A stretch of DNA of 33,953 nt from SIG565 sp045647785 (GCA_045647785.1 JAZRMU010000066.1:1-33953); one strand, 5' to 3'. Numbered from the stretch's first letter, positions 14,489-22,838 are shown. Notes: generated by a model from the letters alone, not told the origin. Numbers and translations are program-made.

Positions 14489-15850
14489 CTATTTCAGTAT
14501 ATCGGTTATGTCGTTCATTCTATGCCCGCTGCAAAGAACGACAACTCGGTCGCCCGATAAAATCATATCATCACCGACAGGAATAAAGGGGCGGCGTTTC
14601 CTTATAATACCCGCAACAAGCACATTCTTTTTAAGCTTTAAGTCCTTAAGCGGAATATCGGTTGCTCCGTTCTTTGATTTAATAATAAATTCAAGCAGTT
14701 CAGCCTTGCCGTCCATTAATTTATATAAGGTCTCAACCTGACTGCTCTCAATAGAGTTCTCGAGTGCTCTTGCATATCGCACAATAACATTAGCTGCAAG
14801 AGTTTTAGGCGTCAGAACGCTGTCAAGCCCGAGCTTTTCGGCAACTGTGGCAAATGTGGGACGATTTACTTTTGAAATTACCTTCCAAACATTGTGGCTA
14901 TTAGCCGTAAAGGAAAGCAATATGTTTTCTTCGTCAATGCCTGTCAATGCTACGAAAGCATCGGTGTTTTCAATACCCTCCTCAAGCAAAACATCGCTAT
15001 CTGCGGGGTCGCCGCAAATCACAACTGCTTTTGGTAGGTTTTCACACATTTCCTCGCAGCGCGCGCGGTCAATATCGATAATTTTAACGCTATTGCCTGC
15101 GGCAAGCAGTGTTTTTGCAAGGTAATATGTGGTGCGAGACGCACCCGCAAGCATAATGCTCTTTATCTGACGCTGTGCGGGTATAATTTCTTTAAAAAGT
15201 CTATGAAGCTCGGCAGGGGAGGATATGATTCCAATTTTGTCGCCCGCTTCAAGGACAAAATCACCGCTTGGGATAAACACCTCATCGCCGCGCGATACAG
15301 CGCAAACCAAAAACTTTGCATCATAGGTCTTTCTCATTTCGATAAGACTTTTGCCGCAAAGAGTGGACTGCTCCCGCAGGGTGAATTCCACCATTTCGAA
15401 GCTGCGGTGTGCAAAGGTCTCGGTCTTGGTGGCAAATGGGAATTTAAGGAGGTTGAAAATTTCGTGCGCCATAAGTCTTTCAGGATTTATGGAGAGCGAA
15501 ATATCAAGATTGTGCCTTAAAAAACCAAGACTTTGGTCGTTATATTCGGGGTTGCGAATTCGGGCTACAGTATTGGTGGCACCCATTTTTTTAGCAAGGA
15601 AGCAGCTTAACATATTGAATTCATCAGAACCAGTTGCCGCAACAAACAGGTCTGCTTTTTCTGCAGATGCTTGCTGCAAGGTGTTGCAGTCGGTACCGCT
15701 TCCGCAAACACCGATAACATCATATACAGTACATATATTGTTTAGGATTTGTGCGTTAGAGTCCACAGCCGTAACATCGTGGCCTTCATTTATAAGGCTT
15801 TCAATGATAGTTTCGCCTATTTTTCCGCAACCAACAACAATAATTTTCAT
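14489..15850 (-). CDS. trkA: Trk potassium uptake regulator TrkA
   Basis: Peripheral cytoplasmic subunit that gates the TrkH channel in response to bound nucleotides (NAD(H), ATP/ADP). The 453 residues form two tandem RCK units. The first Rossmann motif is VGCGKIGE (6-13) with the acidic residue VD at 29-30; its RCK-C part covers about 150-220. The second Rossmann unit starts at about 231 (SIMLAGASRTTYYLAK) and lacks a clean GxGxxG, as is common for the second half, and its RCK-C ends the protein. A GAGGAAA SD precedes the ATG. It lies between galU and trkH, spaced 15 and 10 bases. Confidence 0.94.
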   Translation of the reverse strand: MKIIVVGCGKIGETIIESLINEGHDVTAVDSNAQILNNICTVYDVIGVCGSGTDCNTLQQASAEKADLFVAATGSDEFNMLSCFLAKKMGATNTVARIRNPEYNDQSLGFLRHNLDISLSINPERLMAHEIFNLLKFPFATKTETFAHRSFEMVEFTLREQSTLCGKSLIEMRKTYDAKFLVCAVSRGDEVFIPSGDFVLEAGDKIGIISSPAELHRLFKEIIPAQRQIKSIMLAGASRTTYYLAKTLLAAGNSVKIIDIDRARCEEMCENLPKAVVICGDPADSDVLLEEGIENTDAFVALTGIDEENILLSFTANSHNVWKVISKVNRPTFATVAEKLGLDSVLTPKTLAANVIVRYARALENSIESSQVETLYKLMDGKAELLEFIIKSKNGATDIPLKDLKLKKNVLVAGIIRKRRPFIPVGDDMILSGDRVVVLCSGHRMNDITDILK

Positions 15851-15865
15851 AATATTTTCCTCGAA

Positions 15866-16735
15866 TTAAAGTTTTTCAGCGAGTGATTTAATATAAGCGG
15901 CAAGCTCGTTCTTTGTTTCGGGGTGTTTAAGACCAACATCAATATTCGCTTTAATCATACCGAATTTATTACCCATATCGTGGCGCTCCCCCGAAAATAC
16001 AACACCTATCATACCCTTTTCGGTGGCAATCGATTTCATAGCATCGGTAAGCTGCAATTCACCGCCGACACCATACGGTGTTTTCTCAAGAATGTCAAAA
16101 ATTTCGGGTTCTAAAATGCAGCGTCCAAGAATGGAGTAATTAGAAAATTTATTGGAAACACTCGGCTTTTCGATCATATCCGATACCTCGAATTGGGTAT
16201 CGGTTATCTTATCAACCTTCAGTGAGCAATATTTAGTAACCTGCTCGTCGGAAACCTCTTTAATACCGACAACACTCTTGCCGTATTTTTCATAAGCCTC
16301 ACACATTTCGCCGATAGCAGGGGAGTCGCCTATAATAACATCATCACCGTAAAGCACGGCAAATGCATCGTCGCCCACAAACTGCTTGGCGCGAAGCACA
16401 GCATCTCCGAGACCCTTGGTTTCCTTTTGTCTTAAAAAGTAAATATTTGCAAGGTCGCAAACAGAGGCAACTTCTTCGAGTTCCTTTTCCTTATTTTTAG
16501 CCTTGAGCATACCCTCAAGCTCTATAGAATGGTCGAAATGGTCCTCGATAACGCCCTTTCCACGGTTTGTGATAATCAAAATATCGGTAATACCTGCAGC
16601 AACAGCCTCTTCAATTATGTACTGAATAGCAGGCTTATCAACTATAGGCAGCATTTCCTTCGGAACAGCCTTTGAAGCAGGCAAAACTCTTGTACCAAGT
16701 CCCGCTGCGGGGATAATAGCTTTAGTAATTTTCAT
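15866..16735 (-). CDS. galU: UTP-glucose-1-phosphate uridylyltransferase
   Basis: Makes UDP-glucose from UTP and glucose 1-phosphate for wall polymers, exopolysaccharide and the Leloir pathway. The nucleotidyltransferase signature AAGLGTRVLPASKAVPKEML (10-29) is intact, followed by KPAIQYIIEEA and the metal-binding block VLYGDDVI. The block NYSILGRCILEPEIFDIL is also typical of GalU. At 289 residues it is full length. The AAGGAAGG SD precedes the ATG. It sits inside an operon with an LbH sugar-nucleotide-type protein and the trk genes. Confidence 0.95.
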   Translation of the reverse strand: MKITKAIIPAAGLGTRVLPASKAVPKEMLPIVDKPAIQYIIEEAVAAGITDILIITNRGKGVIEDHFDHSIELEGMLKAKNKEKELEEVASVCDLANIYFLRQKETKGLGDAVLRAKQFVGDDAFAVLYGDDVIIGDSPAIGEMCEAYEKYGKSVVGIKEVSDEQVTKYCSLKVDKITDTQFEVSDMIEKPSVSNKFSNYSILGRCILEPEIFDILEKTPYGVGGELQLTDAMKSIATEKGMIGVVFSGERHDMGNKFGMIKANIDVGLKHPETKNELAAYIKSLAEKL

Positions 16736-16750
16736 TTTAAAACCTTCCTT

Positions 16751-17545
16751 TTAGAAAAAAATTGAAATAAAGGGTATCATAGATAAAATGTTGCTTGCCG
16801 CAATATAAATTATAACGGCAAAAATAGCCATACCCACGGTTGTTCCGCCGATGGCGGAAAGGCCGTAGTTATAATAATCGCTCTCGCTGTTAGCGGCGCG
16901 ATAAGCTTTGATTTTAATATACGCGTGCTTTTTGTATAGATACATACCGAAAAGTCCGTAGAAAAAAGCAGCAATATAATTTGCGGTTTCGTTTATGAAG
17001 CCGGCGATGTTCATCTGATGGCTTGAGGCAAGCTGATTTAAGGCGTTTTCAAAAGCCGGTTCAATAGAAGTAAGGTCAGCGCTGTTCATTACCTCAATAA
17101 TAATTTGCTGTACCTGTTCGGCAAACAGGAGAGCGGGCTGATATGTAACAGCTGTGTTAATTCCAAGAACTAAAAAACCGATAGCCAGCGCAATTATACC
17201 GTAGCGGTACATTTTGCGATAGAAAAGCCATATAGCCGAACCAAAAAAGCCGAATAGTATGCTTAAAATAACCGCAGGCCAGCACCAAGCCAGTTTAGAG
17301 CCCGTAAGGCTCATTTTAGCAAATTTATCGAGAATTTTATGCTGATTATTGCCAACAAAAAAAGAATAATCCTCCGACGGAATGCCATCAATTTCAGATG
17401 GAATTTTGTCGGCATAGTGGTTATAACTGCTTTTGTAGCTGTTAGTTGCATTTTGCTCGGTGGCGCGAAGCGGCGTGCCGCAATTTTTGCAGTAGGAATA
17501 TTTATCCTCGTTTTCGGTGCCGCAGTTTTTGCAATAAATACTCAA
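16751..17545 (-). CDS. Zinc-ribbon membrane protein, DUF2628-like
   Basis: A 264-residue protein beginning with a zinc ribbon (Cys5, Cys8, Cys19, Cys22 in MSIYCKNCGTENEDKYSYC). A linker of about 60 residues leads to a membrane domain that starts at GSKLAWCWPAVIL and has WLFYRKMYRYG, then three or four further hydrophobic segments. The SKLxWxW...YRKMYxxG pattern is shared with the gene just upstream, so the two are paralogues. Start: TTG at 17545 is preferred because AAGGTGAT lies 4 bases before it and the frame then opens directly with the zinc ribbon; a GTG at 17554 lies inside the SD. The function is unknown; DUF2628 is a label for the membrane part and I could not test it. Confidence 0.75.
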   Translation of the reverse strand: MSIYCKNCGTENEDKYSYCKNCGTPLRATEQNATNSYKSSYNHYADKIPSEIDGIPSEDYSFFVGNNQHKILDKFAKMSLTGSKLAWCWPAVILSILFGFFGSAIWLFYRKMYRYGIIALAIGFLVLGINTAVTYQPALLFAEQVQQIIIEVMNSADLTSIEPAFENALNQLASSHQMNIAGFINETANYIAAFFYGLFGMYLYKKHAYIKIKAYRAANSESDYYNYGLSAIGGTTVGMAIFAVIIYIAASNILSMIPFISIFF

Positions 17546-17550
17546 TTTTA

Positions 17551-18453
17551 TCACCTTATAAACATCGATAGTAATTCGGGCAGATAGGTTGCGGCGAAAA
17601 CACCGATTAAAAGCGCAAAAAGGCTGATTCCGCCATGCTTGCGATCTTTTATATCATCCTCGCTGTCCTCTTTAATGGCGTCGACGCGGCTTTTAACAAA
17701 GCTTTTATAAATGCTGTCGCCCTTGAGTCCTGCTATAATTCTGGTGGCAAGCATACCCGCTGCGCCAAGAAGGGCTATATAAAGCGGAGCGTTGCCTGTG
17801 ATGGTGAGCTTTTGCATAATTTGCTCAATGATTTCGGGGTAGGTAGTGCCCGTTGCCCCTGCCGACAGTCCAAACAGTGGCATTATCAGCATTTCGCAAG
17901 CGATAACTATAGTCGCAAAAAGTGCGCCGACCTTATACATTTTACGGGATAAGAACCAGCCTTCAGGCAATAAAAATGCCGCCCAATTCCAAGAAAGCTT
18001 GCTGCTTTTAAGAGCAAAAAATTTAGGAATATAGCGAAGGGTATTAATCTTGATAAACTGTGCAGCTTCGCTGGCAGTCATTCCGCCTAAATCCTCATCT
18101 GCTTTAATGCCGCCAAGCGGGTCAAGAGTAAAAACCTTTGATGCTCTGGGTCTGCCGCAGTAAGGGCAAACGAGCATATCCTCCTTTAAGCGGTTCTTGC
18201 AGTTAGGGCAAATCGCCTCACTTACAGGCGTTTCCTGTGCCTCGGGCTCTGCTTTTTGCTCTGTGCTGTTTTCCTCGGCAGCACCATACTGCTTGTCTGT
18301 GCTGTGCAGCTGCTCAAGCGCACAATGACCGACCGCGCTGTAGCAGTCGCGGTGATGCGGTGCGCCGCAAACTGGGCAGAAAACTATATCATCTTCAGGG
18401 AATAAGTACGAATTACAAACGGGGCATTTCTTGCCCTCAATGTTAAGTGCCAT
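17551..18453 (-). CDS. RING-like zinc finger plus zinc ribbon plus membrane domain protein
   Basis: A 300-residue protein with a prokaryotic RING-type finger (Cys10, Cys13, Cys26, Cys29, His33/His34, Cys37, His43, Cys44, in CPVC...VFCPVCGAPHHRDCYSAVGHC), an acidic linker, a second zinc ribbon (Cys82, Cys85, Cys96, Cys99) and a membrane domain from about 145 (SSKLSWNWAAFLLPEG, FLSRKMYKVG). The finger resembles the Pfam family Prok-RING_1. The last hydrophobic segment ends the protein. It is paralogous in the membrane part to the next gene, with a 5-base gap, the stop lying within that gene's SD. RING-like does not imply ubiquitin ligase activity; no ubiquitin partner is visible nearby. Confidence 0.75.
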   Translation of the reverse strand: MALNIEGKKCPVCNSYLFPEDDIVFCPVCGAPHHRDCYSAVGHCALEQLHSTDKQYGAAEENSTEQKAEPEAQETPVSEAICPNCKNRLKEDMLVCPYCGRPRASKVFTLDPLGGIKADEDLGGMTASEAAQFIKINTLRYIPKFFALKSSKLSWNWAAFLLPEGWFLSRKMYKVGALFATIVIACEMLIMPLFGLSAGATGTTYPEIIEQIMQKLTITGNAPLYIALLGAAGMLATRIIAGLKGDSIYKSFVKSRVDAIKEDSEDDIKDRKHGGISLFALLIGVFAATYLPELLSMFIR

Positions 18454-18459
18454 AATATG

Positions 18460-18975
18460 TTAAACTCCAACTGTTGCTCTTTTAATATTATCAAACACAA
18501 CCGACCAATAATAGTTACCATAGTTGTGAAAGCTGCCGTTTTTAATCATTTGTTGCAGCGTGTCCTTATTGACCCAACGCGCGCGTTCAACCTCTGACTC
18601 CTGTAGGGTTAAATCCTCAATAGGTGTATCACAGTTAATGTACCACACATCGACAAATGAATTACGGCGTTTAATTCTTTTAATGAATTTTAGTGAATTT
18701 CGGTCCGATTCAATTCCCAATTCTTCCTTGAGTTCTCTCGTGGCAGCCGAAAAAGAACTTTCCCCTGAAAGCGCCGCGCCTCCGGTAGCTGCCCATTCAC
18801 CCGGCATAAGCCTTTTTAGGGGAGAGCGCTTTTGAATTAAGAATTTCCCGTCGCTCGATACTATCCAGATGTGAACCACCAAATGGTACTCCTCACTAGA
18901 CAGCACCGTTTCACCTCGCAAGGCAACGCGCCCTGTGGGCTTACCCTGCGAGTCTAAAATATCCCATTTTTCCAT
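18460..18975 (-). CDS. Nudix hydrolase
   Basis: Hydrolyses a nucleoside diphosphate linked to another moiety; the substrate is not readable from sequence. The Nudix box fits the consensus exactly: Gly66, Glu72, then RELKEELGI (80-88) with the metal-binding glutamates Glu84 and Glu85. The N-terminal part (WDILDSQGKPTGRV) and the strand YHLVVHIWI resemble the YfcD/IPP-isomerase-like branch of Nudix proteins. At 171 residues it is a single domain. It starts 2 bases after the LbH gene, with its SD CGGAGATAAAA overlapping that gene's stop. Confidence 0.9.
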   Translation of the reverse strand: MEKWDILDSQGKPTGRVALRGETVLSSEEYHLVVHIWIVSSDGKFLIQKRSPLKRLMPGEWAATGGAALSGESSFSAATRELKEELGIESDRNSLKFIKRIKRRNSFVDVWYINCDTPIEDLTLQESEVERARWVNKDTLQQMIKNGSFHNYGNYYWSVVFDNIKRATVGV

Positions 18976-18977
18976 TT

Positions 18978-19643
18978 TTATCTCCGTTTCACAACTTCGC
19001 CCGCGCGCTTGTAAATGCTGTTTTCTGCAACAAAGCCGCGAACACTTGATAACGGATAAACACTAGCCCCTTTGCCGATAACTGTGCCTGGGTTGAGCAC
19101 GCTGCCGCAACCGATTTCTACACAGTCGCCGAGCATTGCGCCGAATTTTTTAAGTCCGGTTTCAACTTTTTCGCTACCGTAATTAATAGTAACAGGTGTT
19201 TTATCCGATTTGACATTTGAAGTAATAGCACCCGCACCGGTATGTGCACGATAGCCTAAAATGGAGTCGCCAATATAATTGTAGTGCGGCACCTGAACAT
19301 TATTGAAAAGAATAACATTCTTAAGCTCTGTCGAGTTGCCCACAACGCAATTTTCGCCAATTAGGGCGTTGCCGCGAATATAAGCGCAGTGGCGAACCTC
19401 GGTATTGGCACCTATAATGGTAGGCCCTGCAATAAATGCGGTGGGTGCGATTTTGGCAGATTTAGCAACCCATATATCATCTGCTAATCTGTTGTATTCA
19501 TCGCTCGATAGTGTTGCCCCAAGGCTTAAAATGAAAGCACCTATTTCGGGAAGCGCTTCCCAAGGGTAGGTCTTGCTTTCGAGCAGTGGACGAGCCAAAG
19601 TGTGTTCTAAAGAATATAGCGAACTGATAAGTAGTTCTTTCAT
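18978..19643 (-). CDS. Left-handed beta-helix acyl/nucleotidyl-transferase-like protein
   Basis: A 221-residue protein with an all-helical N-terminal part (1-55) and about nine hexapeptide turns from about 57 (IWVAKSAKIAPTAFIAGPTIIGANTEVRH and on to VLNPGTVIGKGASVYPLSSVRG), the left-handed beta-helix seen in GlmU C-termini and LpxA-type acyltransferases. The block NYIGDSILGYRAHTGAGAITSN is strongly like GlmU and its relatives, including the Asn-Tyr and Gly-Ala-Gly residues that bind sugar nucleotide and CoA. The N-terminal pyrophosphorylase domain of GlmU is missing, so this is a lone helix domain, often annotated as UDP-N-acetylglucosamine pyrophosphorylase. First gene of the operon; its SD AGGTGAT precedes the ATG by 3 bases. 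Confidence 0.82.
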   Translation of the reverse strand: MKELLISSLYSLEHTLARPLLESKTYPWEALPEIGAFILSLGATLSSDEYNRLADDIWVAKSAKIAPTAFIAGPTIIGANTEVRHCAYIRGNALIGENCVVGNSTELKNVILFNNVQVPHYNYIGDSILGYRAHTGAGAITSNVKSDKTPVTINYGSEKVETGLKKFGAMLGDCVEIGCGSVLNPGTVIGKGASVYPLSSVRGFVAENSIYKRAGEVVKRR

Positions 19644-19675
19644 AAAATCACCTCAAAATATAACTATACAAGTCT

Positions 19676-19704
19676 ATTATAACTCCAAACCTCAAATTTT
19701 ACAA
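19676..19704 (-). promoter_or_regulatory. Promoter of the LbH-Nudix-galU-trk operon
   Basis: On the minus strand TTGTAA (19699-19704), 17-base spacer, TATAAT (19676-19681), 32 bases before the LbH start. The eight genes downstream to 12293 are spaced 2 to 15 bases with no terminator between them. Confidence 0.78.
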
Positions 19705-19726
19705 TAAAAATTTTATAAACAAACTA

Positions 19727-19755
19727 TTGATATTATGCGAAAAATATTATATAAT
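19727..19755 (+). promoter_or_regulatory. Promoter of the SRP RNA (and probably dnaX)
   Basis: TTGATA (19727-19732), 17-base spacer, TATAAT (19750-19755). Predicted start is about 19762, just before the SRP RNA. Confidence 0.85.
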
Positions 19756-19764
19756 ATTCTTGCA

Positions 19765-19922
19765 GCCAAAAATAATTGCGTATTTTGGTGTGCGAACGGG
19801 CGGGTCCTGTGCGACGGGAGGCTATGAACCATGTCAGGCGGGGAACCGAGCAGCATTAAGTAGTTTATTCTGTGCGCCGCAGTAAATCGGTTCGTTCGTG
19901 CATCAGAGTACGCAACTTTTTT
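19765..19922 (+). ncRNA. ffs: Signal recognition particle RNA
   Basis: RNA scaffold of the signal recognition particle, which binds Ffh. The near-universal helix 8 loop is visible as GTCAGGCGGGGAACCGAGCA (19833-19852), followed by GCATTAAG. The ends pair: TTGCGTA (19776-19782) with TACGCAA (19909-19915), and TGCGAACG with CGTTCG further in. A T run (19917-19922) follows. At about 150 bases it is longer than the ~110-base E. coli type and shorter than the ~270-base Bacillus type with a full Alu domain. Location directly before dnaX-ybaB-recR is the classic Firmicute arrangement. End positions are estimates. Confidence 0.9.
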
Positions 19923-19947
19923 AATATTGATTAGCTGGGAGAAAATA

Positions 19948-21681
19948 ATGGCATACACCGCATTTTATCGCAAATACCGTCCACTAACATTTTCGGATGT
20001 AGTAGGTCAAGAGCATATTACAAAAACGCTCGCCGGACAGTTGTCCTCGGGCAAGATTTTCCATGCCTATCTTTTTACGGGTACGCGCGGCACAGGTAAA
20101 ACAACCTGCGCAAAAATTCTTGCAAAAGCGGTTAACTGCCAAAGCCCTGTGAACGGCGACCCCTGCGGAGAATGTGCCGCATGCCGCGCTATTCAAAGCG
20201 GCGAGGTTATGGATATCGTGGAGATAGACGCTGCATCCAACAATAGCGTTGATAATATTCGCGAGCTGCGCGAGCAGCTGCAATTCACTCCGGCAAACGC
20301 AAAGTATAGGGTGTATATTATCGACGAGGTACATATGCTTACAATAAGCGCATTTAATGCGCTGCTTAAAACACTGGAGGAGCCGCCCGCACATGTAATA
20401 TTTGTGCTCGCAACTACCGAGGTGCATAAGCTCCCCGCAACCATTCTTTCGCGTTGCCAAAGATTTGATTTTAAACGAATTGAACCTAAAAAGATAACTG
20501 AAAGAATAAAAACGGTTGCCGAAAATGAGGATTTTATGATTGCCGACAATGCCGCTTTTATGATAGCATCTATTGCGGACGGCGGTATGCGTGATGCACT
20601 TTCTATTCTTGATTTGTGTGTAGCAGCCTCGAAAAATGTAACCGAGGATGTGGTAACCGAGGTTTGCGGAATGGCGGGCGATGAATATCTGCTTCGCTTT
20701 GGCGATTTTATTGCTGATAATAACTCTGCAGCGGCGCTATATCTTGTTAATGAGCTTTATAATAATTCTGTGGATATGCTCCGTCTTTTGTCCGATTTGG
20801 TGGTGCATTTCCGTAATTTGCTGGTTGTCAAAACGGTTGAGCGGGCAGAAAAGCCTATTGTTTGCTCAAGCGAGCATTTGGTGAAGCTGGAAATGCAGGC
20901 AAACCGTTTTACTATTGCTGAAATTATGCGTAATATGCGTCTACTTCAGGATACAACACTTAAAATGCAGTCGGGTAATCGCCGCTGCGAGCTTGAGCTT
21001 GCACTCATAAAACTTTGCTCGCCGCAGCTTTGCAGCGATTTTGAGTCGCTGGCAGCCCGTGTAGCGGTTCTTGAAAAAGGAGGAGCGCCTAGGGCAGTTC
21101 AGCCGCCCGCAGCACCAATAATATCCGAAAAAACCGAGGAAATACCTGTTCGTCGCAAGAGCGAGCCCGCGGTAACCCCCACAGTAAAGTTAGAACAAGT
21201 AGCTTCCGCATTAAAGGAAGTTGATGAAATCCCGCTACCGACCGAGGCGGACGAGGCAGCCTACTCCTCGGAAAGCGCACCCTTGTTCCAAGTTGAGCCC
21301 GAAGCCGAGCAACCCACAACAGTTGAGCCCATACCCGCAGAAAGCAATCTGCCTGCAGGCGGCAAACTTGAGCCTACTGTTTGGAAAAGCGTGCTTGCGG
21401 AGCTTGCTAAAACAGCCCCGCTTATAAGCGGAATTTTAAACGGCTCATCGGCGTATGTGAACGGTCAGTTCTTGCTGATTGATACGAGTAATACACAGTT
21501 CGGCGAGCTTATAAACGGTAAAAATAATGTTTATCGCGAAAAGCTTCGCGGTGCTATAGAAACAGTGCTTGGTCAGTCTTATAAATTAGGTCCTTATCGC
21601 AAAAAGGCCGAGGCAACCGCAGAGGACCCGCTTTTGCCATTTAAGGAGAGACTAAAGGCACTCGAAATACCTAAAAATTAA
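19948..21681 (+). CDS. dnaX: DNA polymerase III subunits gamma and tau
   Basis: Clamp-loader ATPase of the replication machine. Numbered from the ATG at 19948 (577 residues), Walker A is GTRGTGKT (45-52), the zinc module is Cys64, Cys73, Cys76 and Cys79, Walker B with DEVH is at 126-129 and the sensor-1/SRC region reads ATTEVHKLPATILSRCQRF (155-173). The AAA+ core ends near 360; a Pro/Glu-rich linker (about 380-470) leads to the tau C-terminal domain. GGGAG lies 8 bases before this ATG; an in-frame TTG upstream at 19927 lacks an SD and is rejected. No clear ribosomal frameshift site for a separate gamma form was seen. It is followed 12 bases later by ybaB. Confidence 0.96.
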   Translation: MAYTAFYRKYRPLTFSDVVGQEHITKTLAGQLSSGKIFHAYLFTGTRGTGKTTCAKILAKAVNCQSPVNGDPCGECAACRAIQSGEVMDIVEIDAASNNSVDNIRELREQLQFTPANAKYRVYIIDEVHMLTISAFNALLKTLEEPPAHVIFVLATTEVHKLPATILSRCQRFDFKRIEPKKITERIKTVAENEDFMIADNAAFMIASIADGGMRDALSILDLCVAASKNVTEDVVTEVCGMAGDEYLLRFGDFIADNNSAAALYLVNELYNNSVDMLRLLSDLVVHFRNLLVVKTVERAEKPIVCSSEHLVKLEMQANRFTIAEIMRNMRLLQDTTLKMQSGNRRCELELALIKLCSPQLCSDFESLAARVAVLEKGGAPRAVQPPAAPIISEKTEEIPVRRKSEPAVTPTVKLEQVASALKEVDEIPLPTEADEAAYSSESAPLFQVEPEAEQPTTVEPIPAESNLPAGGKLEPTVWKSVLAELAKTAPLISGILNGSSAYVNGQFLLIDTSNTQFGELINGKNNVYREKLRGAIETVLGQSYKLGPYRKKAEATAEDPLLPFKERLKALEIPKN

Positions 21682-21693
21682 GGAGAAACTATT

Positions 21694-22032
21694 ATGAAAT
21701 GCAGAATTCCCAATTCCGGTGGCGGAAACAGAAACGATATGATAAGACAGGTGCAGAAAATGCAGGAGGATATGGCAAACTTGCAGGCCGACCTTGAGGC
21801 TAGAGAGTATACTGCTACTGCAGGTGGCGGTATGGTAAGCGTTACAGTTGATGGCAAGCATCTGGTAAAGCAGATTAGCATTAACCCCGATATCGTAGAT
21901 CCCGATGAGCCCGAAATGCTTGAGGATTTATTAACAGTAGCCCTTAACGAGGCTATCAGCAATGCTATCAAGACCTCTGAAACCGAGATGGGTGCTATTA
22001 CATCAGGTCTTAATATGCCGGGACTTTTCTAA
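21694..22032 (+). CDS. YbaB/EbfC nucleoid-associated protein
   Basis: Small DNA-binding protein of 112 residues that coats the nucleoid and has been linked to recombination or replication through its place beside recR. The family features are the long N-terminal helix (MIRQVQKMQEDMANLQADLEARE) and the block VTVDGKHLVKQISINPDIVDPDE (50-72), with the acidic pair after it. The N-terminus carries an unusual short PNSGGGNR segment where the family often has a Gly/Met/Asn-rich tail. AAGGAG lies 8 bases before the ATG. It is encoded between dnaX and recR, 2 bases before the latter. Confidence 0.93.
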   Translation: MKCRIPNSGGGNRNDMIRQVQKMQEDMANLQADLEAREYTATAGGGMVSVTVDGKHLVKQISINPDIVDPDEPEMLEDLLTVALNEAISNAIKTSETEMGAITSGLNMPGLF

Positions 22033-22034
22033 TT

Positions 22035-22634
22035 ATGGCTTATAATATAGTATCCTTCAATGCACTTGCCGCGCAGTTTGAAAGGCTGCCGGGAATAGGC
22101 AAAAAAACAGCGCAGAGATTAGCTCTTTTTGTGTTGTCAGAGCCGAAGGAGTATGCCGAAAAGTTTGCTGTCGCTTTGACCGATGCCAAGGAGAAAATCC
22201 ACTATTGCAAGCAGTGCGGCACATTTACCGATGGTGAGCTTTGCAGCGTTTGCGCCGATGAAATGCGCGACCGCAGTGTTATCTGTGTTGTTGAAAGCGC
22301 AAAGGATGTTATGGCGTTTGAGCGTATGCGCGAGTTTTCGGGTCTTTATCATGTGCTCGGCGGTGTTATCTCTCCGCTCGACGGCGTAGGTCCTGATAAG
22401 CTGCGCGTGAAGGAGCTGCTTTCTCGCCTTGCCGACGGCACAGTAACCGAGGTTATAATGGCTACTAACCCAACGGTCGAGGGGGAGGCTACTGCCAGCT
22501 ATCTTTCTCGTTTAATAAAGCCTATGGGTGTTAAAATTACCCGCCTTGCATACGGTATCCCCGTTGGCGGCGATTTAGAATATGCTGATAGCGTAACCCT
22601 TTCGCGTGCGCTTGATGGCAGAAATGAGATTTAG
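22035..22634 (+). CDS. recR: Recombination mediator RecR
   Basis: Works with RecO (and RecF) to load RecA at gaps. The 199-residue protein has the helix-hairpin-helix LPGIGKKTAQRLA (18-30), a four-Cys zinc finger (Cys58, Cys61, Cys70, Cys73) and the Toprim domain beginning VICVVESAKDVMAFER (82-97), then PTVEGEATASYL and the C-terminal LAYGIPVGGDLEYADSVTL, all diagnostic. Length is typical. It follows ybaB by 2 bases and precedes a DUF896 gene by 3 bases, so these are one operon. Confidence 0.97.
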   Translation: MAYNIVSFNALAAQFERLPGIGKKTAQRLALFVLSEPKEYAEKFAVALTDAKEKIHYCKQCGTFTDGELCSVCADEMRDRSVICVVESAKDVMAFERMREFSGLYHVLGGVISPLDGVGPDKLRVKELLSRLADGTVTEVIMATNPTVEGEATASYLSRLIKPMGVKITRLAYGIPVGGDLEYADSVTLSRALDGRNEI

Positions 22635-22637
22635 TGT

Positions 22638-22838
22638 ATGACTGAAGAAAAAATTAACCGAATTAATGAGCTTGCCCGCAAGCAAAAATCCGTTGGTTTG
22701 ACCGAGGAGGAAAGAGCAGAGCAGGCGGTGCTTCGCCGCGAGTATATTGACTCCTTTAAGCGCAGCCTTGAAGCGCAGCTTGATAACACAACTATAGTTT
22801 ATCCCGATGGGTCAACCAAAAAGGTGAAAAAACAATGA
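22638..22838 (+). CDS. DUF896 (YnzC-type) protein
   Basis: A 66-residue cytoplasmic protein, helical and highly charged, with the family pattern INRINELARKQKSVGLTEEE (6-25), then RREYIDSFKRSLEAQLDNT and a short basic tail. Bacillus YnzC is structurally known as a helical hairpin but has no assigned function. Here it sits between recR and a dehydrogenase gene, overlapping the latter by 4 bases (ATGA). Confidence 0.92.
   Translation: MTEEKINRINELARKQKSVGLTEEERAEQAVLRREYIDSFKRSLEAQLDNTTIVYPDGSTKKVKKQ

Noticed and set aside
15351..15869. Long open frame antisense to trkA
   Set aside because: Opposite strand of a clear two-domain TrkA; translation has no family features.
17551..18453. Ubiquitin ligase-type system
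   Set aside because: A RING-like finger is present but there is no E1, E2 or ubiquitin-like gene in the window, so such a system is not supported.
18460..18975. Isopentenyl-diphosphate isomerase
   Set aside because: The N-terminus resembles the IPP isomerase-like branch, but the protein shows only the generic Nudix box and I could not place the isomerase-specific Cys and Glu residues.
21060..21100. Programmed frameshift site in dnaX for a gamma subunit
   Set aside because: Only a short GAAAAAGG run is visible, without a heptameric slippery site and downstream hairpin of the known type.
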